From Anaeromyxobacter dehalogenans 2CP-1 (GTDB taxonomy: Bacteria > Myxococcota > Myxococcia > Myxococcales > Anaeromyxobacteraceae), in the NCBI RefSeq assembly GCF_000022145.1, contig NC_011891.1, forward strand, positions 930,001-994,000: a stretch of DNA of 64,000 bases, read 5' to 3'. The notes under the pieces were generated by a model. The model made no database searches. It was not told the DNA's origin and saw nothing but the letters and a program-made list of their open reading frames with translations. A program made the translations under genes and the position numbers. Of this stretch, positions 1-9,383 are shown piece by piece (the first letter of the stretch is position 1; every line of letters begins with the position of its first letter).

Positions 1-1
1 G

Positions 2-421
2 GCCCGCGCCGAGGCCGAGCGCGACCGGCGCCGCGCGCTCGCCTCGAAGTCGCTGCTCGTGCTCTCCACCGCGCACGACGGCCTCGCCGAGTGGATGGTC
101 GCCGGGATCGCGCTCCAGCGCATCCTGCTGCGCGCCACCGCGGCGGGCCTCACCGCCGCCTTCTTCAACCAGCCGATCGAGCAGGACGCGCTGCGCGGGC
201 CGCTCCGCGAGGCGGTGGGCGATCCGGGCATGCCGCAGCTCCTGCTGCGGCTCGGCTACGGGCCGGAGGTGCGGCCCACGCCGCGCCGGAGCGTGGACGA
301 GGTGCTGCGGCGCCTCGACGCCGCCGCGCGCCCGGCGCCGCTCGTGCTCCGTCGCGCGCCGCCCATGTCACCGATGGTGGATCCGGCGGCGGCCGCGATC
401 GCTCCGGGGCCTCCGGCGTAG
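2..421 (+). CDS. Acg-family FMN nitroreductase-like protein, C-terminal part
   Basis: The frame is open from the first bases of the window, so only about 139 C-terminal residues are present and the true start lies upstream. It contains the dyad of a nitroreductase-like fold: a hydrophobic helix ending in the AFFNQPIEQ segment, and a tail with QLLLRLGYG followed by PTPRRSVDEVL. That tail is typical of the Acg-type (Rv2032-like) putative FMN-binding proteins, many of which are stress- or hypoxia-induced. The enzymatic activity of the family is unclear. The gene is followed by a strong terminator. The family call rests on the tail motif alone; the flavin-binding N-terminus is outside the window. 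Confidence 0.6.
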   Translation, partial: ARAEAERDRRRALASKSLLVLSTAHDGLAEWMVAGIALQRILLRATAAGLTAAFFNQPIEQDALRGPLREAVGDPGMPQLLLRLGYGPEVRPTPRRSVDEVLRRLDAAARPAPLVLRRAPPMSPMVDPAAAAIAPGPPA

Positions 422-463
422 CAGGGCTGGCGGCGGGCGGGCCGCGCGGGTGCGTCCGCCGCT

Positions 464-512
464 CCCCCTCCTCCCGCACCAGGGAGCGGGAGGAGGGGGT
501 CTTTCCTCTTCA
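464..512 (+). terminator. Rho-independent terminator after the nitroreductase gene
   Basis: A perfect 14-bp stem (464-477 paired with 486-499) with an 8-base loop is followed by a pyrimidine run, TCTTTCCTCTTC. It lies 43 bases after the stop of the plus-strand gene and before the convergent methyltransferase stop at 510. The T-rich side indicates plus-strand termination. Confidence 0.75.
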
Positions 513-1670
513 GTCCCGGCCTCGGCCCCGGCGCAGCCGGTGGAGCCGCGTCACCTCGGCGGCGCGCGCCGCGTGCAGCGGGTCGGCGCGGTCGCGCGAG
601 CGCGGGTGTGCCGGGCGCGCCTCGCGGACGTCCACCCCCTCGAGCCCGGCCGCGCGCGCCAGCCGCTCGACCTCGCCCGGCGGGCGGAGCCCGAGCCGCT
701 CGGCCAGGTCGGAGAGGACGATCCACGCCTCGCCGCCGGGGGCGAGGTGCGCCGGGAGCCCGCGCACCAGCCGCTCGAGGAACGCGCCGCCCGGATCGTA
801 GACCGCCCGCTCGAGCGGGCCGCGCGCCGGGCCCGGGATCCAGGGCGGGTTGCACACGATCACGTCCGCCAGGCCCTCCGGGAACAGGTCCGCCTCCACC
901 ACCTCGACCTGTCCGGCCAGCCCGAGCCGGGCCGCGTTCTCCCGGGCGCAGGCCACCGCGCGCGGCTCGAGGTCGGTGGCGATCACCCGGGCGCCCGCCC
1001 GGGCCAGCACCAGCGCGAGCACCCCGGTGCCGGTCCCGACGTCGAAGGCGCGCTTGCCGTCCAGCGGCCGCTCCTTGGCCGCGGCGCCGACCAGGTCCAC
1101 GTACTCGCCCCGGATGGGTGCGTACACTCCGTGAAACGGGTGCACCCGCGCCCCGAGCGCCGGGACCTCCACCCCGCGCCGCCGCCACTCGTGCGCGGCG
1201 ACCAGCCCGAGCAGCTCCCGCAGCGGCAGCAGCGCGGGCCCGTCCGGCGGCGGCCCCAGTCCCTCGGCGCAGGCCGCCGCCACGTCCGGCGCGCGCCGCA
1301 GGGCGATCCGCCACCCGGGCTCGACCGGCACGAGCAGCCGGGCCAGCACCTCGTGCTCGAGCCGCATCCGCTCCCGCTCCGCGCGGAAGGCCGCCCCCAG
1401 GCCTGCGCCCCTGGGCGCAGGGTGCTCGAGGCGCCGGCCCATGGCCGCGAGGAGCTGGCGGGCGTTGTGGTAGTCGCCGGCGTAGACCAGCCCCTCGCCG
1501 CGCCGCGCCCGGGCCAGCGCCTCGCCGGCGCGGGTGGCGTCGCCGGCCGGGCCGAGGCGGGCCGGCGGGGGCGCCGAGCCGGACGCCCAGCGCGCCCTGT
1601 GCTCCCCGGTGGCATCCCGCCACACCAGCTCCCGGGGCGGCGTCCCGGCGGTCGGTTCGGTGCGCGTCAT
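510..1670 (-). CDS. Class I SAM-dependent methyltransferase (HemK/RsmC-like)
   Basis: This 386-residue protein has a Rossmann methyltransferase core in its second half: FDVGTGTGVLAL (SAM glycine loop), ATDLEP (acidic end of strand 2), and NPPW. The NPPW tetrapeptide is the active-site signature of methyltransferases acting on planar amino groups: N6-adenine, N4-cytosine, or glutamine as in HemK/PrmC and RsmC. The first 170 residues are a separate, poorly conserved alpha-helical region that could bind substrate. The ATG at 1670 was chosen as the first start, and it faces the sucA promoter region divergently. The substrate (rRNA, protein or DNA) cannot be told from sequence. Confidence 0.75.
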   Translation of the reverse strand: MTRTEPTAGTPPRELVWRDATGEHRARWASGSAPPPARLGPAGDATRAGEALARARRGEGLVYAGDYHNARQLLAAMGRRLEHPAPRGAGLGAAFRAERERMRLEHEVLARLLVPVEPGWRIALRRAPDVAAACAEGLGPPPDGPALLPLRELLGLVAAHEWRRRGVEVPALGARVHPFHGVYAPIRGEYVDLVGAAAKERPLDGKRAFDVGTGTGVLALVLARAGARVIATDLEPRAVACARENAARLGLAGQVEVVEADLFPEGLADVIVCNPPWIPGPARGPLERAVYDPGGAFLERLVRGLPAHLAPGGEAWIVLSDLAERLGLRPPGEVERLARAAGLEGVDVREARPAHPRSRDRADPLHAARAAEVTRLHRLRRGRGRD

Positions 1671-1728
1671 CGGATCGCGTGCGGTTGAGCGGCCAGGCGG
1701 GGGGTGTCTGGATTAAGAAGAGCGCGCC

Positions 1729-4548
1729 ATGTCATCGCCGCCGGAACCCCAGGCGCTGCCCAGCGCGCCCAGCCTCTCCTTCGCCGAAGACCTCTACTAC
1801 GCGTGGCTCGCCGATCCCAGGTCGGTGGACGGATCCTGGCGCACGTATTTCGAGGGCTTGCCCGCCGCGCCGGGCGCCGCCCCCGCGCCCGCGTCCTTCC
1901 CCCGGCGCCGGCCGGATGGCGCCGCCGGCCCGCAGCCCTCGGCGGGCGCGGGCGGCGACGCGGCCTTCCAGGCGAAGGTGGACCGGCTGGTGCAGGCGTA
2001 CCGGGAGTACGGGCACCTCCGCGCCAACCTCGACCCGCTCGGCCTGGTCCGCCCCGCCGAGCCGTTCGCGCTCGACGCGTTCGGCCTCGGGCCGGCGGAC
2101 CTCGACCGGCCCTGCGCCGACGCGGACGGCCGCGGCGATCGCACGCTGCGCGACCTGGTGGCGAGGCTGGAGGAGACCTACTGCCGGACGCTGGGCGTCG
2201 AGCTCGCCCACATGCACGACCAGGACCTGCGCGGCTGGCTCGAGCAGCGGATGGAGCGCACCCGGAACCGGCTCTCGCTCGCGCCGGACGTGAAGAAGCT
2301 GCTGCTCCGCAAGATCGTCGAGGCGGAGAGCCTGGAGCAGTTCCTGGGGACGAAGTTCCTGGGCGCGAAGCGCTTCAGCGTGGAGGGCGCCGAGGGCTTC
2401 GTGGCGCTGCTCGAGTTCCTGGTCGACCGGGCCGTCGGCCACGGCGTCCGCAACGTGGTGATCGGCATGGCGCACCGCGGGCGCCTCAACGTGCTCGCGA
2501 ACGTGGTCGGCAAGCCGCTGCGCCAGATCTTCGCCGAGTTCCGCGACAACGCCATCGTCAACGCGACCGGCGGCGACGTGAAGTACCACCTCGGCCACTC
2601 GACCGACCGCGAGACGCCGGACGGCGTGCTGGTGCACCTGTCGCTCGCGTTCAACCCGAGCCACCTGGAGTGGATCGACACGGTGGTGCAGGGGCGCGTG
2701 CGCGCCAAGCAGGACCGCTACCACGACTTCGAGCGCGTCCGCTCCCTGCCGGTGCTGGTGCACGGGGACGCGGCGTTCGCCGGCCAGGGCATCGTGGCCG
2801 AGGCGCTCAACATGTCGCAGCTCGAGGCCTACGGCGTGGGCGGCACCATCCACGTCATCGTGAACAACCAGGTGGGCTTCACCACCTCGCCCCGCGACGC
2901 GCGCTCCACCACCTACTGCACCGGCCCGGCCCGGATGCTCCAGATCCCCATCATCCACGTGAACGGGGAGGACCTGGAGGCGGTGGCGCAGGCGGTGCTG
3001 CTCGCCGCCGACTTCCGCCAGCGCTTCCACCGCGACGTGGTCATCGACCTGTGGGCCTACCGCCGCCACGGGCACAACGAGGGCGACGAGCCGTCGTTCA
3101 CGCAGCCGGTGATGTACCGCGCCATCTCGAAGCGCCCCACGCTCCGGCAGCTCTACGCCGAGGCGCTGGAGCGCGAGGGCTCGGTCACGCGGGCCGAGGT
3201 GGACGCGATGGCGGCCGAGTACCGCGCCCGCCTCGACGCGGCCTACCAGGCGTCGGCGCAGATCGCGGTGCAGCCGGGCGCGCAGGAGGCGGGCGGCTTC
3301 TGGGCCGGCATCAAGGGCGGCGCGATCACCGGCCCGGAGCCGGAGACCGCGGTGGCCGAGGCGGTGCTCGCCCAGGCCGCGGCCGGGCTCACCCAGGTGC
3401 CGCAGGGCTTCCACGTGCACCCGAAGCTCGCGAAGGTCCTCGAGGCGCGCGCCGAGATGGGCCGGGGCGCGCGGCCGCTGGACTGGGCCACCGCCGAGGC
3501 GCTCGCGTTCGCCACGCTGGCGCTGGAGGGCCGCCGCGTGCGCCTGGTCGGCCAGGACAGCCGCCGCGGCACGTTCAGCCACCGCCACGCGGTGCTGTAC
3601 GACCACCAGACCGGCACGCCCTACTCGCCGCTCGCGCACCTGCGCGAGGGGCAGGGCGCGGTGGAGATCCGCGACAGCCTCCTCTCCGAGGCCGCCGCGC
3701 TCGGCTACGAGTACGGCTACAGCCTGGAGATGCCGGACGCGCTGACGCTGTGGGAGGCGCAGTTCGGCGACTTCGTGAACGCGGCGCAGGTGATCATCGA
3801 CCAGTTCCTCTCGTCGGGCGAGGCGAAGTGGAACCGGCTCTCCGGCCTCGCGCTGCTCCTGCCCCACGGCATGGAGGGGCAGGGGCCGGAGCACTCCTCG
3901 GCGCGGCTGGAGCGCTTCCTCGAGCTGTCGGTGGACGACAACTGGTACGTGGTGAACGTCACCACGCCCGCGCAGTACTTCCACGCGCTGCGACGCCAGG
4001 TGTACTCGCCCTGGCGCAAGCCGCTGGTGGTCATGTCGCCGAAGAGCCTGCTGCGGCACCCGAAGGCCGTGTCGCCGCTCGGCGAGCTCGCCGAGGCGCG
4101 CTTCCGCCCGGTGATCGCGGATCCCGTCGCAGACCCGAGCGAGATCACCCGCGTGGTGCTGTGCTCGGGCAAGCTCTACTTCGACCTCGCGGCCGCCCGC
4201 GAGGCGCAGGGCGCGCGGCACGTGGCGCTGATCCGGCTGGAGCAGCTCTACCCGCTGCACGCGGACGACATCCTCGACGCCATCGCCGCGTTCCAGCCCG
4301 GCGCCGAGATGGTCTGGGCGCAGGAGGAGCCGTCCAACATGGGCGCCTGGGACTACGTGGACCTGCACCTCTCGCCGCGGCTGCCGTCGCGGCTCGACCT
4401 CGTCTCCCGCCCGCCGTCGGCCAGCCCGGCGTCCGGCTCCGCCACGCGCCACAAGCTGGAGCAGCAGCAGCTCGTGGCCGAGGCGCTCGGGGACCCCGTC
4501 CCCCGCATCCACCGCACCGACACGCGCGCCGCCGCGCACGAGCACTGA
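1729..4548 (+). CDS. sucA: 2-oxoglutarate dehydrogenase E1 component
   Basis: SucA (939 residues) decarboxylates 2-oxoglutarate with thiamine diphosphate and passes the succinyl group to the E2 lipoyl arm in the TCA cycle. The N-terminus has the short motif FAEDLYYAWL, which in the family helps bind E2. The ThDP/Mg region GDAAFAGQG...NNQVGFTTSP and the loop YRRHGHNEGDEPSFTQP are the classic E1o signatures. The length matches the family (about 930). The ATG at 1729 has only a weak AAGAAG ribosome site. sucB follows after 18 bases, so the two are cotranscribed. No dihydrolipoyl dehydrogenase (E3) gene follows, so E3 must be encoded elsewhere. Confidence 0.97.
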   Translation: MSSPPEPQALPSAPSLSFAEDLYYAWLADPRSVDGSWRTYFEGLPAAPGAAPAPASFPRRRPDGAAGPQPSAGAGGDAAFQAKVDRLVQAYREYGHLRANLDPLGLVRPAEPFALDAFGLGPADLDRPCADADGRGDRTLRDLVARLEETYCRTLGVELAHMHDQDLRGWLEQRMERTRNRLSLAPDVKKLLLRKIVEAESLEQFLGTKFLGAKRFSVEGAEGFVALLEFLVDRAVGHGVRNVVIGMAHRGRLNVLANVVGKPLRQIFAEFRDNAIVNATGGDVKYHLGHSTDRETPDGVLVHLSLAFNPSHLEWIDTVVQGRVRAKQDRYHDFERVRSLPVLVHGDAAFAGQGIVAEALNMSQLEAYGVGGTIHVIVNNQVGFTTSPRDARSTTYCTGPARMLQIPIIHVNGEDLEAVAQAVLLAADFRQRFHRDVVIDLWAYRRHGHNEGDEPSFTQPVMYRAISKRPTLRQLYAEALEREGSVTRAEVDAMAAEYRARLDAAYQASAQIAVQPGAQEAGGFWAGIKGGAITGPEPETAVAEAVLAQAAAGLTQVPQGFHVHPKLAKVLEARAEMGRGARPLDWATAEALAFATLALEGRRVRLVGQDSRRGTFSHRHAVLYDHQTGTPYSPLAHLREGQGAVEIRDSLLSEAAALGYEYGYSLEMPDALTLWEAQFGDFVNAAQVIIDQFLSSGEAKWNRLSGLALLLPHGMEGQGPEHSSARLERFLELSVDDNWYVVNVTTPAQYFHALRRQVYSPWRKPLVVMSPKSLLRHPKAVSPLGELAEARFRPVIADPVADPSEITRVVLCSGKLYFDLAAAREAQGARHVALIRLEQLYPLHADDILDAIAAFQPGAEMVWAQEEPSNMGAWDYVDLHLSPRLPSRLDLVSRPPSASPASGSATRHKLEQQQLVAEALGDPVPRIHRTDTRAAAHEH

Positions 4549-4566
4549 TCCACCCGGAAGAACACC

Positions 4567-5880
4567 ATGTCCATCCAGCTCAAGGTCCCGAACATCGGCG
4601 AATCCGTGCAGACGGCCACCATCGGCACGTGGCTCAAGAAGGAGGGCGAGCCGGTCCAGGCCGACGAGCCCGTGGTGGAGGTGGAGAGCGAGAAGGCCAC
4701 CGTGGCGGTCCCGGCGCCCGCCGCCGGCGTGCTGCGGAAGGTGCTCCGGCAGTCGGGCGAGACCGTCGCCATCGGCGAGGTGATCGCCGAGCTGGACGAG
4801 GGCGGCGCCGCCCAGGCCGCGGGGGCCTCGCCGTTCGGCTCCGGCCCGGTGCCCGGCGGCACCGTCCCCGCCGCCCGCGGCGACGGCGCCCCGGCGCCGG
4901 CCCCGGCTCCCGCCATCGCACCTGTCGCTTCCGCACCGGCCCGGGCCGCCGCCGCGGCGCCCGCGCCCGCCGCGCCGCCGGCGGCCCCGCCCGCGCCTGC
5001 CGCCGCCGCCGGGTTCCGAGCGTCGCCCTCGGCGCGCCGCAGGATGGCCGAGCTGGGCGTGACGGCCGGGCAGGTGGAGGCGATCGCCACCGGCGGCCAG
5101 ATCCGCAGGGACGACGTGGCCCGCGCGCTCGAGGCGCGCCCGGCCGCCCCCGCACCCGCGGCCCCGGCCGTGGCTGGCCCGCGCGAGCGCGTGGTCGCGA
5201 TGACCCCCCTGCGCCGCACCGTGGCGCGCCGGCTGGTCGAGGCGCAGCACACCGCGGCGCTGCTCACCACCTTCAACGAGGTGGACATGTCGCGCGTGCT
5301 CGCGCTCCGCGAGCAGCACGGCGAGGCGTTCCTGAAGCGCCACGGCGTGAAGCTCGGCTTCATGTCGTTCTTCGTGAAGGCGTCCATCGAGGCGCTGCGC
5401 GCCTACCCGGGCGTGAACGGCGAGATCCGCGGCGACAGCATCGTCTACAAGGACCACTACGACGTCGGCGTGGCGGTGGGCGGCGGCAAGGGCCTGGTGG
5501 TCCCGGTGATCCGCGACGCGGACGCGCTCTCCTTCGCCGAGGTCGAGGCGACCATCGGCGAGCTGGCGAAGAAGGCGAAGGAGAACCGCATCACCATGGA
5601 GGACCTCGCCGGCGGCACGTTCACCATCTCGAACGGCGGCATCTACGGTTCGATGCTCTCGACGCCCATCATCAACCCGCCGCAGTCGGGCATCCTCGGC
5701 CTGCACAAGATCCAGAAGCGCGCGGTGGTGGACGCCGACGACCAGGTGGTGGTCCGCCCGATGATGTACCTGGCGCTCTCGTACGATCACCGGCTGGTGG
5801 ACGGCCGCGAGGCGGTCTCCTTCCTCGTGAAGGTGAAGGAGTGCATCGAGGATCCGGAGCGGATGCTGCTGGAGGTCTGA
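4567..5880 (+). CDS. sucB: Dihydrolipoamide succinyltransferase (E2)
   Basis: E2 (437 residues) has three parts. There is one lipoyl domain (about 1-78) with the lipoylated lysine K43 in VESEKATV. A peripheral-subunit-binding domain that docks E3 spans about 150-193 ([15 protein letters not shown]). The C-terminal acyltransferase domain has the catalytic SYDHRLVDG motif, with H408 and D412. Two Ala/Pro-rich linkers, typical of swinging-arm E2 proteins, separate the domains. It follows sucA in the same operon. The VESEK lipoyl context and the partner E1o favour succinyltransferase over acetyltransferase. Confidence 0.95.
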   Translation: MSIQLKVPNIGESVQTATIGTWLKKEGEPVQADEPVVEVESEKATVAVPAPAAGVLRKVLRQSGETVAIGEVIAELDEGGAAQAAGASPFGSGPVPGGTVPAARGDGAPAPAPAPAIAPVASAPARAAAAAPAPAAPPAAPPAPAAAAGFRASPSARRRMAELGVTAGQVEAIATGGQIRRDDVARALEARPAAPAPAAPAVAGPRERVVAMTPLRRTVARRLVEAQHTAALLTTFNEVDMSRVLALREQHGEAFLKRHGVKLGFMSFFVKASIEALRAYPGVNGEIRGDSIVYKDHYDVGVAVGGGKGLVVPVIRDADALSFAEVEATIGELAKKAKENRITMEDLAGGTFTISNGGIYGSMLSTPIINPPQSGILGLHKIQKRAVVDADDQVVVRPMMYLALSYDHRLVDGREAVSFLVKVKECIEDPERMLLEV

Positions 5881-5888
5881 CGCGGCGC

Positions 5889-5917
5889 GCCGGGCTTCAC
5901 CCACCGTAGAGCCCGGC
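5889..5917. terminator. Hairpin at the convergent sucB / DUF72 junction
   Basis: An 8-bp perfect stem (5889-5896 with 5910-5917) sits just after the sucB stop and includes the last codons of the opposing gene. There is no T-run, so intrinsic termination is only possible, not shown. Confidence 0.35.
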
Positions 5918-6646
5918 CTCCGGCGCGGGGCGGCCCTGGCCGACGAGGTCGAGCAGCGCGAGCGCGTCGCGCACGGCGTCGCCGCGCAGGTCGTTGTTGA
6001 AGTAGACCCACGCGGCGCGCCCGCGCGCCGACCAGCCGAGCAGGTCGCGCGCCACCGGCGCCAGGGCCTCGCGCCCGTAGCGGCCGTGGTACCTGCCGGT
6101 GGTGCCGTGGAAGCGCAGGTACCGCCAGCCGCCGGTCGGGCGCGGGGGTGGGCGCGGGAGGAGGTCGTGCTCGCAGAACGCGGCGCCGTGCGCGTCCAGC
6201 ACCGCGCAGGCCTCGTCCACGTACCAGCGCGCGTCCCGCACCTCCAGCGCGTGCCGCCCGGGCGGCAGGCGCGAGAGGAAGCGGTCCAGGCGCTCCAGGT
6301 CCGGCTTCATGCCGGGCGGGAGCTGCCACAGGACCGGCCCGAGCTTCGGCCCGAGCGGCGCGAGCGGCACGAAGAAGCGGTCCAGGCCGCGCTCGGTGTC
6401 GAGCAGCCGCTTCATGTGCGTGAGGTAGCGCGAGCCCTTCACGGCGAAGCGGAACCGGGCCGGCACCACCGCCCGCCAGCGCGCCGCCGCCTCGGCGGTG
6501 GGGAGCCGGTAGAACGTGGCGTTCAGCTCGACCGTGTCGAACAGGGCGGCGTAGCGCGGGAGCCAGGCGCGGGCGGGGAGGTCGTCCGGGTAGAGCACGC
6601 CGCGCCAGTGGCGGTACTGGAAGCCGCTCGTCCCGACCCGGATCAC
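5897..6646 (-). CDS. DUF72 family protein (YecE-like)
   Basis: This 249-residue protein starts with VIRVGTSGFQYRHWRGVLYP, the hallmark N-terminus of the DUF72 TIM-barrel family, and continues with VELNATFYRLP and FRFAVKGSRYLTHMKRL. The biochemical function of the family is not established. The GTG start at 6646-6644 overlaps the stop of the ligase gene in a GTGA arrangement, so translation is coupled to ligD. That association suggests a DNA or nucleic-acid role, but this is inference only. The C-terminal VYFNND motif, also conserved in the family, is present. Confidence 0.9.
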   Translation of the reverse strand: MIRVGTSGFQYRHWRGVLYPDDLPARAWLPRYAALFDTVELNATFYRLPTAEAAARWRAVVPARFRFAVKGSRYLTHMKRLLDTERGLDRFFVPLAPLGPKLGPVLWQLPPGMKPDLERLDRFLSRLPPGRHALEVRDARWYVDEACAVLDAHGAAFCEHDLLPRPPPRPTGGWRYLRFHGTTGRYHGRYGREALAPVARDLLGWSARGRAAWVYFNNDLRGDAVRDALALLDLVGQGRPAPEAGLYGG

Positions 6647-8619
6647 CGCCGCCCCCCGCCCCGCGCCGGCTGGTCCACCGGCGCGGCGCCCACCGCGGCG
6701 AGGTGCGCGTCGCCGAGCGGCCGGGCGGCGCGCGCCCAGCCGGCCCACGGATCCGCGCCGAGCCGCGCCAGCCGCCGCGGGACGGTGCGCGCGTCCAGCC
6801 GCTCCGGCCGCAGCCGCGGGCCCAGCTCGTCCCAGGCCACCGGCACCGAGGCCGGCGCGCCCGGCCGCGCGCGCAGCGAGAACGCGGCCACCGAGGTGTT
6901 GGTCCGGTTGTTCCGCAGGTAGTCGAGGAGGATCTTCCGCTCGCGCCCGGCGCGCGCGAGCGCCACGGTGAACGCGCGCGGCTCGTGGCGCGCCACCGTG
7001 GCGGCGAGCCCGCGCGCGAACGCGAGGCAGTCCTCCCAGCGCCGGCGCGGCACCAGCGGCGTCACCACGTGCAGCCCCGCGCCGCCGGTGGTCTTCACGA
7101 ACGCGGCGAGGCCCAGCGCCTCCAGCGCCGAGCGCAGCAGCCGCGCCGCGCGCACCACCTCGCGCCACGGGACCTCCGGCCCCGGGTCGAGGTCGAGCAC
7201 GATCCGGTCCGGCTGCTCCAGCGCCTCCACGGTCGAGTTCCAGGTGTGCAGCTCGAGGACGTCCATCTGCACCAGCGCGAGCAGCGCGGCGCGGTCGTCG
7301 GCGATCAGGTACTCGCCCAGCTTGGTCTTCTCCTGGATGCGCACCCGCCGCACGGCGGGCGGCGCCCAGGTCTTCGAGTGCTTCATGAAGCGGCACTCGC
7401 CGGCGATGCCCTCCGGGCAGTGGAACAGGGTCAGCGGGCGGCCGCGCAGGTGCGGCACCATCGCGCCGGCCACCGCGTCGTAGTACCGGGCCACGTCGGC
7501 CTTGGTGAGCGCGGCCCGCCCGTCGCCCGGGAACACGGTGCGCTCCGGGTGCGAGAGCCGGACGCCGCCGATCACCACCTCGCCGGCTGCGCCCGCCGCC
7601 GCGCGGCGCCTGGCGCGACCCGCGGCCGCCGGCGCAGGCGCAGGCGCCGGTGGGACCGGCGGGGCCGGTGGCGCGCCGCCGGGGACCTCGCGCACCACGT
7701 CCGCGGCGCGCTTGTCCTCGCGCAGCCCCTGGAACGACGGATGCCGCACCTTCCCGTCGTCGGTCCACTCGGTGAACGCCACCTCGGCCACCAGCTCCGG
7801 CCGCACCCAGTGCGCGATCCGCCCGAGCGCGCCCGGCGGCCGGGGCGTGAACGGCGGGTCGGCGCGGCCCAGGCGATCGAGGCGCGCGCGCAGCGCCCGC
7901 GCCGACGCCTGCGTGAAGCCGGTGCCGACCTTCCCGGCGAAGCGCAGCGCGCCGCCCTCGTGGAAGCCCACCAGCAGCGCCCCGATGCCCTGGCGGCTGC
8001 CCTCGGGATCGGTGAACCCGCCGATCACCAGCTCCTGGCGGGCGAGGCACTTCGCCTTCGTCCAGGTGGTGTTCCGCCCGGGGCGGTACGGCGCGTCGGC
8101 GCGCTTCGAGACGATCCCCTCCAGGCCGAGGCGGCACGCCTCGCGGAGCACCTCGGCGCCCGGCGCCTCCACGTGCGGCGCGTACCGGAGCACGGCGCCG
8201 CGCGCGCCGAGGAGCCGGCGCAGCGCGTCCTTGCGCTCGAGCAGCGGCCGCCCGGACAGGTCCTCGCCGTCCAGCCAGAGCAGGTCGAACACGAAGTAGG
8301 CGAGCGAGCGGCGGCCCCCGGAGAACGCCTGCTGGAGCGCCTGGAAGCTGGTCCGGCCGCCGGGCAGCACCGCCGCCACCTCGCCGTCGAGGAGCGCGCT
8401 CCGCGCCGCCAGCGCCTCGGCGGCCTGCGCCACCTCGGGGAACTGCGCGGTCCAGTCGTTGCCCCGCCGGCTCCACAGCGTGGCGCGCCCGCCCTCCAGC
8501 GAACAGCCGATCCGGTAGCCGTCGTACTTCGTCTCGTGGACCCAGCCGTCCCCCGCCGGCGGGGTCGCGACGAGCGTCGCGAGCTGGGCGCGGTAGATCG
8601 GGACGGGCGCGCGGGCCAC
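6643..8619 (-). CDS. ligD: ATP-dependent DNA ligase D (ligase plus polymerase domains)
   Basis: LigD repairs double-strand breaks by bacterial non-homologous end joining together with Ku. The ATP-dependent ligase domain comes first; its adenylated lysine is K31 in HETKYDGYR if the GTG at 8619 is used. An OB-fold part follows, then an Ala/Pro-rich linker. The primase-polymerase domain is last, with the metal-binding LDLDPGPE motif and the GGAGLHVVTP loop. The 3'-phosphoesterase domain found in Mycobacterium and Pseudomonas LigD is absent. An in-frame ATG at 8694 would add 25 Arg/Gly-rich residues unlike the family, so GTG was preferred. No Ku gene is in this window. The DUF72 gene overlaps its 3' end. 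Confidence 0.92.
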   Translation of the reverse strand: MARAPVPIYRAQLATLVATPPAGDGWVHETKYDGYRIGCSLEGGRATLWSRRGNDWTAQFPEVAQAAEALAARSALLDGEVAAVLPGGRTSFQALQQAFSGGRRSLAYFVFDLLWLDGEDLSGRPLLERKDALRRLLGARGAVLRYAPHVEAPGAEVLREACRLGLEGIVSKRADAPYRPGRNTTWTKAKCLARQELVIGGFTDPEGSRQGIGALLVGFHEGGALRFAGKVGTGFTQASARALRARLDRLGRADPPFTPRPPGALGRIAHWVRPELVAEVAFTEWTDDGKVRHPSFQGLREDKRAADVVREVPGGAPPAPPVPPAPAPAPAAAGRARRRAAAGAAGEVVIGGVRLSHPERTVFPGDGRAALTKADVARYYDAVAGAMVPHLRGRPLTLFHCPEGIAGECRFMKHSKTWAPPAVRRVRIQEKTKLGEYLIADDRAALLALVQMDVLELHTWNSTVEALEQPDRIVLDLDPGPEVPWREVVRAARLLRSALEALGLAAFVKTTGGAGLHVVTPLVPRRRWEDCLAFARGLAATVARHEPRAFTVALARAGRERKILLDYLRNNRTNTSVAAFSLRARPGAPASVPVAWDELGPRLRPERLDARTVPRRLARLGADPWAGWARAARPLGDAHLAAVGAAPVDQPARGGGRR

Positions 8620-8721
8620 GCGGGAAAGCTCACCACCCCCGGCGTGGCGGGGCAAGCGGCGCCCCCGGCGGGCGCCGGCGGGGCAGGCCGGCATCCAGGG
8701 GCGCGCCGCCGCGGCGGAGCG

Positions 8722-9291
8722 TCAGCCGTCGACCGGGCTGAGGTAGGTGATGGCGATGAGCGCCAGCCCGAGCTGAGGCATGACCGGCTGGTCGAGGTCG
8801 GCCGCCTCGCCGCGCAGCCGCACGCCGGGCTGGGCCCGGGCCTCCTCCACGCGGCAGTCGATCAGGTTGCCGTTGAACCGGCAGACCTTGCCGCCGGGGT
8901 TGGGAAGGCCGGGGCCGGGCCGGAAGCGCAGGCGGATCTTGAGGTCGCCGAGGTTCCCGAGCACCGCCAGCTCCTTGCCCCAGCGGAGAAAGTGCAGGTC
9001 CGCGCCGGGAGCGGTCAGACGGCCGTCGGCCCCCGGCTTCAGGATGTAGTTGCGGCCGACCAGCGTGCCGGCCCAGGTGCCGTCCGGCCGCCGCGTCATG
9101 TTCACCCGCGGTCCCACCACGCGCCAGGCGTTGAACGAGGTGCTCTCTCCCCGGGTCTGGATCTCGCCGGTGGGCACGTACTCCTCCGGCGGCTCGCCGG
9201 GCGGCGTCGCGGAGAGCGAGAGCGGCTGGGTGGACGCGCCGGCGCAGGAGAGCGCGAGCGCGGCGGCGGCGGCTGCGACGGGTGGGCGCAT
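8722..9291 (-). CDS. Predicted lipoprotein, tandem paralogue A
   Basis: This is a 189-residue protein of unknown function. A short hydrophobic signal ends in an ALSC lipobox (Cys16), so it should be lipid-anchored in the cell envelope. The core carries TRGESTSFNAW, WAGTLVGRNYILKPG and PVMPQLGLAL, all repeated in the neighbouring gene at 9384-9986. Two further cysteines (in KVCRFNGNLIDCR) are conserved between the two copies and could form a disulfide. I do not recognise the family. It lies 91 bases downstream of its paralogue on the same strand. Confidence 0.75.
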   Translation of the reverse strand: MRPPVAAAAAALALSCAGASTQPLSLSATPPGEPPEEYVPTGEIQTRGESTSFNAWRVVGPRVNMTRRPDGTWAGTLVGRNYILKPGADGRLTAPGADLHFLRWGKELAVLGNLGDLKIRLRFRPGPGLPNPGGKVCRFNGNLIDCRVEEARAQPGVRLRGEAADLDQPVMPQLGLALIAITYLSPVDG

Positions 9292-9383
9292 GCCCCCGAG
9301 CTTACCTCGCCGGTTTCACTCCGCGGAAGCCCGCCCGCCGGATCGGCGGCGGCGTGGCGCAGCCGCCGCCGCGCGGACGTGCG

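Noticed and set aside
1704-5909. A 1401-codon plus-strand frame overlapping sucA and sucB
   Set aside because: It runs in a different frame from both genes and its translation is Arg/Gly/Ala-rich with no domain, while sucA and sucB are certain.
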